DNA of 31,069 nt from a virus, in the IMG/VR virus record IMGVR_UViG_3300037108_000013, positions 1 through 31,069 of that record; one strand, written 5' to 3'. Under the pieces are notes generated by a model, which was not told where the DNA came from, searched no databases, and was given only the letters and a program-made list of their open reading frames with translations. Shown piece by piece: positions 23,431-30,027 of the stretch (positions within the stretch are counted from its first letter, which is position 1; each line of letters opens with the position of its first letter). The position numbers and the translations under genes were made by a program.

Positions 23431-24139
23431 TTTCTATAAGATTACCTGTTTTATTTACCTTTATTCTTGTAAATTGATTTAGTGGCTTACCTATAAATTC
23501 AAAGTATTTTATGATATTATTTTGACGTATTAGGTCCTTTTTCTTTTGATGTGGTTGCCTGTGATATGGAGTATCATATTCAATCCAAATGTGTTTTTCT
23601 TTATCATAACCATCCGCCCTATAACCCCACTTCCAAAAAGTTTTTGGTTGAAAGTTACTATTTGTTTCTTTATTATATTTGGCAAACCATTCCTTAGACC
23701 CTTTATCTTCACAATCAGGAATACCCAAATTTTCCATCCTTTTTAATATTTGTATTCTTCTTTTTCTTTTCCATTCTTCAGTGTGATGCTTTCCATAAAA
23801 CGCATTTTTGACTCCTGTATTTATTTTAGATAATTTCAATTTGTGTTCCTCAGATAATATTTTACCGCTGTGAAATTTTGACATTTTTTCTTTTGTGTTT
23901 TCTGTGTGATATTTTCCTATTCTTGGACTCCATCCCTGTTTATATTTTTCCTTGGTGCCATCAGAACAACTTTTTTTGAATTCTTGGGTCATGGATTTTC
24001 CTTTATTCCAACAGGGGCGTCCCTTCATATTACAAGAATAACATTTTGTATTTTTTTCTATAGAATATTTTAATGCGTACTTATTACAATAATTTAGTTC
24101 AACCCCACACTCAGGGCAATTTCGTTTAAATTCTTTCAT
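23414..24139 (-). CDS. Zinc-ribbon/EDxHD homing endonuclease
   Basis: 241 residues from the ATG at 24139 (TATTTAT ends 4 nt upstream; an earlier in-frame ATG at 24163 encodes only a hydrophobic extension). Cys8, Cys11, Cys33 and Cys36 form the zinc ribbon. Several NUMOD3-like repeats follow (L-S-E-E-H-K-L-K-L-S, H-T-E-E-W-K-R-K-R-R). The core A-D-G-Y-D-K-E-K-H-I-W-I-E-Y-D-T-P-Y-H and K-D-L-I-R-Q-N-N-I-I-K-Y-F-E is almost the same as in the 13585 copy, so the two are recent relatives. It lies antisense between two cargo genes and overlaps the end of the upstream one. Confidence 0.85.
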   Translation of the reverse strand: MKEFKRNCPECGVELNYCNKYALKYSIEKNTKCYSCNMKGRPCWNKGKSMTQEFKKSCSDGTKEKYKQGWSPRIGKYHTENTKEKMSKFHSGKILSEEHKLKLSKINTGVKNAFYGKHHTEEWKRKRRIQILKRMENLGIPDCEDKGSKEWFAKYNKETNSNFQPKTFWKWGYRADGYDKEKHIWIEYDTPYHRQPHQKKKDLIRQNNIIKYFEFIGKPLNQFTRIKVNKTGNLIETIQCL

Positions 24140-24143
24140 AAGA

Positions 24144-24150
24144 ATAAATA
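24144..24150 (-). promoter_or_regulatory. Start-proximal TATTTAT box
   Basis: TATTTAT on the minus strand, 4 nt before the endonuclease ATG at 24139; it decides this start over 24163. Confidence 0.45.
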
Positions 24151-24217
24151 TAATGAAAAACATAAAAAAGCGTACATATCAGTAAATTTCACACCGAAAA
24201 TATAAATATTTTACTTC

Positions 24218-24224
24218 TATTTAT
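24218..24224 (+). promoter_or_regulatory. Start-proximal TATTTAT box
   Basis: TATTTAT, 4 nt before the ATG at 24229. A T4-late-like TATAAATA is also present at about 24201-24208. Confidence 0.5.
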
Positions 24225-24228
24225 AGAT

Positions 24229-24654
24229 ATGATTAAATTAAGACCATTAATAGGAGAAGTTATGATAAACAGAACAATCAGTTACTCGGCGGTGGTGTTG
24301 GACGATAGAGACAAGAAAAAATTATTAGAGATTTTTGCTGGTCAAATACCTGATAACTGGAGTAAATATGCGGAACACATGACTATAAAAATGGGTGAAC
24401 TTCCATTAGAAAAGAAACAAGATATTGGCAGTAGAGTTCAACTAACCGCATTTGAGTTTGGTAAGTCTGAGAAGGCCATAGCCGTAAAGGTAAGGGGATA
24501 TTGGACGACCAACGAAACCGCACACATCACATTAGCTGTGAATACCGACATTGGTGGTAAACCAGTAGATTCTAATAAGATTGTCCATTGGAAACCTCTC
24601 CCAAATACAATTCCTCTTACAGGCGTTGTTACCGAAATACCTTTTAGAAGGTAA
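24229..24654 (+). CDS. Small 2H phosphoesterase-like protein (Acb1-like in size) with capsid-targeting-like leader
   Basis: 141 residues. Leader MIKLRPLIGE (I8, E10). His50-Met-Thr-Ile and His99-Ile-Thr-Leu form paired H-x-T motifs in a single compact domain, with I-S-Y-S-A-V-V-L-D as the first strand and G-G-K-P-V-D-S-N after the second motif. Size and motif layout are close to T4 Acb1 (57B), a 2H enzyme that destroys CBASS signalling nucleotides, and to tRNA-ligase CPD domains. An enzyme that enters with the DNA and removes cyclic nucleotides or repairs RNA ends is the inferred role. TATTTAT ends 4 nt before the ATG. Confidence 0.75.
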   Translation: MIKLRPLIGEVMINRTISYSAVVLDDRDKKKLLEIFAGQIPDNWSKYAEHMTIKMGELPLEKKQDIGSRVQLTAFEFGKSEKAIAVKVRGYWTTNETAHITLAVNTDIGGKPVDSNKIVHWKPLPNTIPLTGVVTEIPFRR

Positions 24655-24655
24655 T

Positions 24656-24973
24656 TTATTTCAAAAATTCATTTATTCCATGTAAAATAGTATGCGCATG
24701 CTTACTATATTCTGGATTTGATTTAAAATACTCTTTTACGATTTGGGAAAAATCCTCTTTTTTTGATTGAAAATTTTCTTTTTTTATACCAAATTTCTCA
24801 CATATCAAAGATATTTCTTTTTTAGGAATGTAAACATTAACACCTTTTTCTTTGGTAATATTTAATAAATCAGACTCTTTTCCTTCTACACAATCCAAAA
24901 TTGGATTTTGTTTTTTTGGTATATCACTCATATTTTTTTCTTCCCATATAAAAAATTGGTTTTCTTTCATCAT
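24656..24973 (-). CDS. Small hypothetical protein
   Basis: 105 residues from the first ATG; an alternative ATG at 24931 (91 residues, MSDIPKKQNP...) is preceded by GGGAAG about 8 nt upstream and may be the true start. Lys/Glu/Ile-rich and apparently helical: V-Y-I-P-K-K-E-I-S-L-I-C-E-K-F-G-I then I-V-K-E-Y-F-K-S and a C-terminal I-L-H-G-I-N-E-F-L-K. It has no cargo leader and no recognised motif. It ends back to back with the small phosphoesterase gene (one base between stops) and starts 18 nt after the transglutaminase-like gene. Confidence 0.65.
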   Translation of the reverse strand: MMKENQFFIWEEKNMSDIPKKQNPILDCVEGKESDLLNITKEKGVNVYIPKKEISLICEKFGIKKENFQSKKEDFSQIVKEYFKSNPEYSKHAHTILHGINEFLK

Positions 24974-24990
24974 AACAGTAAGTATTTGTT

Positions 24991-26610
24991 TTAATCGTCA
25001 TAATAGGTTATGTTAAACGGTCCTTGTCTAGCAATATCACTTACTGCTTCAAATAGGTTACTTTTTTGCGTATGTCCTATCTTTGTTTGTAAGTATCCAC
25101 TCAATGCAGACAAGTGTTTGCAAAGACCTTCACCAATATCATATGCAGGTTTTGGTGATCTATTTATTGCTTTATTCAAACTCTTAGGCCCAATGTCACC
25201 AGCTCCTTGTTTGAAATTGTTGTGGGCAAATTTGTATCTATAATCAGGACAACTACAATCTACTTTGCATTCGAGTTCTGCGGCTTGGTCTTTTGATTGT
25301 ACTTCACCTTTTATAAATGTAATATGTCCTTGTAGTGGTTCGCCCGGGTCACCTGTAGTCCTATCTGACCTATATCTAAAATTCCACTGTTCCATCCCTT
25401 CTTCGACACTAACAGGAATGCTACGGACTCTTACGTTTTTTGACCTGTCTATACGATTTGTATTGGTATCTGGACTTCTTGGTGTATCTGCGGTAAGTTT
25501 AAGAAGTTGGTCATAAGTCATATTTTCCTGTAATCCCCTTTGAAGAAGTTTCTTGGCATCTGAGAGTTTGTATTTTCCTCTTGGCAACGTCATCAACTCT
25601 TTCGTGCTAGGCATTTTAAATCCCCACTTGGCCAAATCTTCTGGGTTACTTGAAAAAATATTTTGACCATCAACAATTCCATCTATCTGAATGAAATCGG
25701 CGGCTGGAAAGGTGGGGTCTTTGTTAACAGTCACAACTATAGTGCCATCGTTGAGTCGGGAAAGATACTGTTTGACTTGATATTCTTTAGCTTTTCTTTG
25801 CGCATCATTTGTAGTTTCTCTAACTTCGTTATCTACAGGCGGTTCCAATCGGATTTCTTTTACTATTTCCTGGAATATTTTTAAATATTCTTGTGGTGTA
25901 TATGATTTATTTATTTTGTTAGGAACATATTCTACTTCGCCTTTACTAGGGTTAAATCCCCATTGTTTCCATTGATTTTTTGTTGGGTCAAACTTTCTAC
26001 CGTCATCAAACTCAATCCACGTATGGGTTGACCAATTATCTTTATCATCTATATCATAGAAATCAGGAAAATACACCCACCCTTCAACAATCTTGAAATT
26101 CTTAATGCCTTTTTGTAGAAAATATTGTGTAGCTAAAGCAGCCGCAGACATACATGTTCCCAAATTGTGGCGGTTGAAATCCTTTGGAAACATTGACTCC
26201 TGTAGTTCTTCTTCTCTACCTGTGTTTGTATCAGAAATGTATTTACAATCTTCTTTTATTGCTAGATTTTTGATTGCGGCTAGTTGTCTGTGGTTTATAG
26301 GGTTGAATTTTGAATGCCCGTAGTGAAGAACATTACTTTCGGGATAATCAACTTTTACGATGTGGATGAAACCATATCTATACATCATACTATAAACATC
26401 CGAACTGTCTGGGTCTATATCGTGCCCCATTCTTTTTAGATAGTTTATTGCCCACTCTCTGTGTCTTTCAAATGGTACTTCGTGTGCCTCTAAATCCGGG
26501 TCCAACCACCAATGTTTTGAGAGTTTACTTATTGAAAGCGGTAATTCACCCTCTTTAATAACGCTAAAGATTACTTCCTTTATTATTTGTTTCAACTCAA
26601 TCCGCTTCAT
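24991..26610 (-). CDS. Transglutaminase-like plus SWIM zinc-finger protein with leader
   Basis: 539 residues from the ATG at 26610, which has TATTTAT 6 nt upstream; the earlier in-frame ATG at 26658 lies inside the preceding gene. Leader MKRIELKQIIKE (I10, E12), then V-I-K-E-G at 17-21. Cys153 (G-T-C-M-S-A-A), His196 (T-H-T-W-I-E-F) and Asp208 (K-F-D-P-T) are spaced like a transglutaminase/cysteine-peptidase triad. Near the C-terminus C-S-C at 452-454 and C-K-H at 497-499 make a SWIM-type C-x-C...C-x-H zinc finger, which usually binds nucleic acid or protein. The middle is unrecognised. Possible role: protein cross-linking, deamidation or proteolysis after entry. Confidence 0.72.
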   Translation of the reverse strand: MKRIELKQIIKEVIFSVIKEGELPLSISKLSKHWWLDPDLEAHEVPFERHREWAINYLKRMGHDIDPDSSDVYSMMYRYGFIHIVKVDYPESNVLHYGHSKFNPINHRQLAAIKNLAIKEDCKYISDTNTGREEELQESMFPKDFNRHNLGTCMSAAALATQYFLQKGIKNFKIVEGWVYFPDFYDIDDKDNWSTHTWIEFDDGRKFDPTKNQWKQWGFNPSKGEVEYVPNKINKSYTPQEYLKIFQEIVKEIRLEPPVDNEVRETTNDAQRKAKEYQVKQYLSRLNDGTIVVTVNKDPTFPAADFIQIDGIVDGQNIFSSNPEDLAKWGFKMPSTKELMTLPRGKYKLSDAKKLLQRGLQENMTYDQLLKLTADTPRSPDTNTNRIDRSKNVRVRSIPVSVEEGMEQWNFRYRSDRTTGDPGEPLQGHITFIKGEVQSKDQAAELECKVDCSCPDYRYKFAHNNFKQGAGDIGPKSLNKAINRSPKPAYDIGEGLCKHLSALSGYLQTKIGHTQKSNLFEAVSDIARQGPFNITYYDD

Positions 26611-26616
26611 ATGGAT

Positions 26617-26623
26617 ATAAATA
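26617..26623 (-). promoter_or_regulatory. Start-proximal TATTTAT box
   Basis: TATTTAT on the minus strand, 6 nt before the ATG at 26610, in the context GATATTTATNTCCATATG shared with 27239. Confidence 0.5.
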
Positions 26624-26635
26624 TCTAAAGCATTG

Positions 26636-27232
26636 TTAATATTTTTCTCGTTTCTCATTATTTGGGGGAAATATTTCTGTTTTGATAACTTTTATAACAT
26701 CAAACATTTTTACTATAAAAACATCTATAGTTTTTGTTACGATTTCCGGATTTGATACCAAAAGTTGATTTATATTTTCAATATCTAATTGGACGGTTAG
26801 TGTATCTCCTGTATAAGAATTTACCGAAACGTGACCTGGAAGATTTTGACTTACGCGTAGAAAATTACCATGTTGAGACATTCCGTGTGTTGCTTTAATA
26901 CCTATTTTATTTAATGCATATATTATATCACCAACGAAATCATTAATTTGAAAATTAAATGGTTCCATCGTATATTTTTTTTCACTATTTACCATACTAT
27001 TTGGAAAGTAAAAACTATTTTGATCGATCATTTCTGCCGAGTTTGTTATCGTATCACTATGAATAACATCACACATTATTCCTAATGATTTTTGATATAT
27101 ATCGAATTGAAATTCTCCCGTTGACCCCTCAATTTTATAATGAGATTTTAATTCTTCCACCCTCCGCATATAGTATTGAACTAATTCTTTAATAGAAACA
27201 GATTCTATAATGAGATTTTTAAGTTTAATCAT
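26636..27232 (-). CDS. Hypothetical protein with capsid-targeting-like leader
   Basis: 198 residues, unrecognised. Leader MIKLKNLIIE (I8, E10) followed by S-V-S-I-K-E-L-V-Q. The body alternates helix and strand (Y-Y-M-R-R-V-E-E-L-K, G-E-F-Q-F-D-I-Y-Q-K-S-L-G-I-M, I-N-D-F-V-G-D-I-I-Y-A-L-N-K-I-G-I) and ends in a C-terminal helix (F-I-V-K-M-F-D-V-I-K-V-I-K). H-G-M-S-Q-H-G-N contains two His but no known catalytic pattern. TATTTAT ends 6 nt before the ATG. It is the first gene of the minus-strand half of the cargo block, and the next gene has its own box. Confidence 0.75.
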   Translation of the reverse strand: MIKLKNLIIESVSIKELVQYYMRRVEELKSHYKIEGSTGEFQFDIYQKSLGIMCDVIHSDTITNSAEMIDQNSFYFPNSMVNSEKKYTMEPFNFQINDFVGDIIYALNKIGIKATHGMSQHGNFLRVSQNLPGHVSVNSYTGDTLTVQLDIENINQLLVSNPEIVTKTIDVFIVKMFDVIKVIKTEIFPPNNEKREKY

Positions 27233-27238
27233 ATGGAC

Positions 27239-27245
27239 ATAAATA
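27239..27245 (-). promoter_or_regulatory. Start-proximal TATTTAT box
   Basis: TATTTAT on the minus strand, 6 nt before the ATG at 27232; flanks nearly identical to those of the box at 26617. Confidence 0.5.
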
Positions 27246-27276
27246 TCGAAAGTATTAGTATCAGCGCAAAAGAAAA

Positions 27277-28029
27277 CTATACTAGTTTTCGTCTTTCACG
27301 AAGAATGGTCGCCTTGGAAGTACCGTATTTCAACTCTAACTGCGGTATGGTAAAATTGTTTGATAAAATATCTTTATGAAGGTCATTTCTGATAATTTTT
27401 AAGTGATGTTTTCTCTCTGAAATACGCTTTTTTATTTCCTCTGGCATTGGTCCTCTTTTAACACCTGAACATTTGTTATCGTATGAGTAATTCATTTTAC
27501 GATTTTTCAGCGCTGTGTTGCGGTCTTGAAATTTTTTACTACCTTTTTCATTGCCATAACGTTCTATAAACCATTCCAATGTATAACGACCTACGGATTT
27601 TTCTTTCATTTCTTTGATTGTGTTTTCATTGTGTGTTTTACCGAACATTCCGTTGCCTTCGCCGTGATTTATTATTTTCATTTTTTCTATGAAAGCTTCT
27701 TTGTTGGGGTTATGTGTTATATTATCACCACCTTCTGCTGTAGGACAAATATTATACCCAATTTTTCTTTCATATGGTTTTAGTAGATTAAGATGATACT
27801 GCTCTCTTTCCAAAAGTAAATTTTCATCTGATTTTACTTCCTCTATTACATCAAACGAAAACTTATCTTCGCCGTAAAAATCCCAAGAATGTTGTAATTT
27901 AGGATTGATGTGTCGTTTTGCTCTAAGGTCGTTCTTATGACAATACCATCTGTGTTCAATATCTTTTGAGCTTCCAACGTAAAACTTTCCATTAACCTTA
28001 TTTGTTATTTTGTATATTCCACTTTTCAT
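27277..28029 (-). CDS. GIY-YIG homing endonuclease (SegA-like)
   Basis: 250 residues from the ATG at 28029 (TATTTAT ends 4 nt upstream; an ATG 6 nt earlier lies within that box). G-I-Y at 4-6 and Y-V-G at 17-19, Arg27, and Glu76 in R-E-Q-Y-H match the GIY-YIG catalytic set. A NUMOD3 repeat (G-M-F-G-K-T-H-N-E-N-T-I-K-E-M) and another near 210 (M-P-E-E-I-K-K-R-I-S-E-R-K) bind DNA along the groove, and the end (I-P-Q-L-E-L-K-Y-G-T-S-K-A-T-I-L) looks like a helix-turn-helix. It sits right after the capsid gene, a favoured place for free-standing Seg-type nucleases in T4-like phages. Confidence 0.9.
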   Translation of the reverse strand: MKSGIYKITNKVNGKFYVGSSKDIEHRWYCHKNDLRAKRHINPKLQHSWDFYGEDKFSFDVIEEVKSDENLLLEREQYHLNLLKPYERKIGYNICPTAEGGDNITHNPNKEAFIEKMKIINHGEGNGMFGKTHNENTIKEMKEKSVGRYTLEWFIERYGNEKGSKKFQDRNTALKNRKMNYSYDNKCSGVKRGPMPEEIKKRISERKHHLKIIRNDLHKDILSNNFTIPQLELKYGTSKATILRERRKLV

Positions 28030-28033
28030 ATTC

Positions 28034-28040
28034 ATAAATA
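28034..28040 (-). promoter_or_regulatory. Start-proximal TATTTAT box
   Basis: TATTTAT on the minus strand, 4 nt before the GIY-YIG gene ATG at 28029. Confidence 0.45.
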
Positions 28041-28079
28041 TACTAAATTTTACGGAAAAGTCAACAGAATAAACGCAAG

Positions 28080-28111
28080 AAAAAGAGCCATCTTTCGACG
28101 GCTCTTTTTTT
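28080..28111 (-). terminator. Intrinsic terminator after major capsid gene
   Basis: AAAAAGAGCC (28080-28089) and GGCTCTTTTT (28100-28109) are perfect inverted repeats around a 10-nt loop that can pair two more bases. On the minus strand the stem is followed by a T-run, 25-55 nt after the capsid stop codon; on the plus strand a T-run also follows, so it may work in both directions. It would isolate capsid expression from the endonuclease gene. Confidence 0.85.
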
Positions 28112-28135
28112 GTTGACTTTTGTTAAGTGTTTAGA

Positions 28136-29986
28136 TTATACTGTGTCCAAATCTGCGACAAGTATCTTGCCATAAAACTCAGGGCGAACTATTTTCTTCG
28201 CGTAACGGGTCATTACACCACGTCTCGGCGTGAAGTTCACAGGGTCATAGACCAACGGGGTCTGAACTAGTGGAATGTATGGGGCATATACTGCACCAGT
28301 TTCCAAGAAGTTATTGCCACGGAAGCCCATGAGGATGACGTTATCCGTCATATATGGGTTCTTGTAAACTTGGAATCGACTTGCGAAGCTACCAACTCTA
28401 CTAACACCCATTGCGAACTTGGCTTGATCGCCATCTGTATTCACCACGAAGCCCGGAATAGATTCCAAGATCGTTGCTACTGCTGGTGATAGAACCATGA
28501 AGTTGGCACCACCACGAAGCGTTAGCTGGTGAATCTTGTTTGATACCTTTTGAATCTTGTTACCAAGAGTCTGATACCATGTAGCCTTGGTGTAGTAACC
28601 ACCGGTGCCTGCGACCTGCTGGTCAACTGCCATCCAAGCGCCAGAACCATTAGGAACGATTTCGCGGTTTAGGCGAGCGCTCCAACGTTCAGTCGTGTAG
28701 GCTGGAACAGTTGTAATCAACATATCAAGGATTTCCAAATCAATTTCCATAGAAACGTATTCGGAAAGCAAAGCAGTAAGTTCTGCTTCTGCGTCAATGC
28801 TGTGATAAGCATTCAAGTCTTGAGCCAATTCTGGGGTCCAGACGGCTTTCAACTTACGAGTCTTGGCGACAATAGGTTCGCTCTTCAACTCAAGGTTCAC
28901 TTCTGGGATACCAATATCGTTGTTAAGACCTAGTGTTCCACCGTTAGTATCAGCTACACCGTATTTACCTGTTGGATAGGTAAAACCACTACTATTAATA
29001 TTATTGTTAGTATTCCAGTTATTATCTTCGAAGTCACCACGATTGGCTGGTGTGGTTTGAACTGTGTAGAGAATAGTACCACCAACGACACCGAGGTTGG
29101 TAGAAATAGACGCTGATTGAGCTGATGAAGCTGAAATCACGAATGAAACTTCTCCCTGCTGAGCGCCACCCGGGCTCATACCAAAACCGCCTACGAACTT
29201 CGTAAATGGTGGGAAATAGAGAGGAGCTTGTGATATTACACTTGAACCTGTCGTTAAACCCGCTGGAACGAAAGCACGGACTGCCAACGGATCAAATGGG
29301 TTACCCTGATTTACAGTGTTTTGATAGAAGTTTGTTGAGGTAATTGTTAGAAGATTACCAGCGACCCATGAACCAGAAATGCTGTTTACAACAGTCTGAA
29401 CAGAACCGGATTGGGCAGTTTGGGTATAATAGTTGGTCAACCAATTAATATCTTCCAATGTAGCCGTAGCAACCGTGAAGGATGCTGTTACATACTTCTG
29501 ATTGATGGTATAGGCAAATCTACCTGCGCCATACAAACCACCCACTGGGAGGTCCGTTGAGCCAAGTTTCTTACCTGTGCCACCGAATAGTGATTGATAA
29601 TATGAACCAGACTGGTCAGCAGGGGCACCAAGATGGTTGGAACCATACTTGAAGTCCAAATAGAACACGAGTCCTGATGGGAGGTTCATTGGCTGAACGG
29701 AAACGAATTCCTTCGCTGCGAATTCAGCAAATACACGTCTGACCAATGGAAGGGCTACGCCGGCCCACTGTTCAGAGTTTGCGGAAGTACCAGTAGCAGT
29801 TGCTTCTTCAATCAGTTGTTTAGCCTGATTTTCCAAAAGAACTGACATATTGGACTTTTCAATATCACTCTTGATACCTTCAAGCAGACCAGTCTTATCC
29901 CACTTGGTCACAAGACCACGGGTTTCCTGCATCAAACGAGCTTGAGGATTTAGAGTGTTTGTCAATAATGATTTAATGTTATCCAT
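28136..29986 (-). CDS. 23: gp23-type major capsid protein precursor
   Basis: 616 residues. The N-terminal region is the helical delta-like arm (about 61 residues) ending L-L-E-N-Q-A-K-Q-L-I-E-E-A-T. An I-E-E/A site at 59-61 matches the L/I-x-E cleavage rule of gp21, and T4 gp23 is cut after residue 65. Then A-L-P-L-V-R-R-V-F-A-E-F-A-A-K-E-F-V-S-V-Q-P-M-N-L-P-S-G-L-V-F resembles the gp23 V-Q-P-M-N-x-P-x-G core, and later W-T-P-E-L-A-Q-D-L and E-Y-V-S-M-E-I-D-L-E-I-L are also typical. An insertion of about 100 residues (170-330) is Ser/Thr/Gly-rich. It builds the hexameric shell. A TATATAAA sequence 15 nt before the ATG may be a late promoter; terminator downstream. Confidence 0.95.
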   Translation of the reverse strand: MDNIKSLLTNTLNPQARLMQETRGLVTKWDKTGLLEGIKSDIEKSNMSVLLENQAKQLIEEATATGTSANSEQWAGVALPLVRRVFAEFAAKEFVSVQPMNLPSGLVFYLDFKYGSNHLGAPADQSGSYYQSLFGGTGKKLGSTDLPVGGLYGAGRFAYTINQKYVTASFTVATATLEDINWLTNYYTQTAQSGSVQTVVNSISGSWVAGNLLTITSTNFYQNTVNQGNPFDPLAVRAFVPAGLTTGSSVISQAPLYFPPFTKFVGGFGMSPGGAQQGEVSFVISASSAQSASISTNLGVVGGTILYTVQTTPANRGDFEDNNWNTNNNINSSGFTYPTGKYGVADTNGGTLGLNNDIGIPEVNLELKSEPIVAKTRKLKAVWTPELAQDLNAYHSIDAEAELTALLSEYVSMEIDLEILDMLITTVPAYTTERWSARLNREIVPNGSGAWMAVDQQVAGTGGYYTKATWYQTLGNKIQKVSNKIHQLTLRGGANFMVLSPAVATILESIPGFVVNTDGDQAKFAMGVSRVGSFASRFQVYKNPYMTDNVILMGFRGNNFLETGAVYAPYIPLVQTPLVYDPVNFTPRRGVMTRYAKKIVRPEFYGKILVADLDTV

Positions 29987-30000
29987 ATTGTTTGTTTTCT

Positions 30001-30012
30001 CTTTATATATGT
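30001..30012 (-). promoter_or_regulatory. Possible late promoter of capsid gene
   Basis: On the minus strand the 41-nt gap before the capsid ATG contains CATATATAAAG, resembling the T4 late element TATAAATA but not identical. It ends about 15 nt before the ATG, leaving room for a short leader. By contrast, the cargo genes have the TATTTAT box closer in. Confidence 0.4.
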
Positions 30013-30027
30013 TTCTTGCTCACTAAA

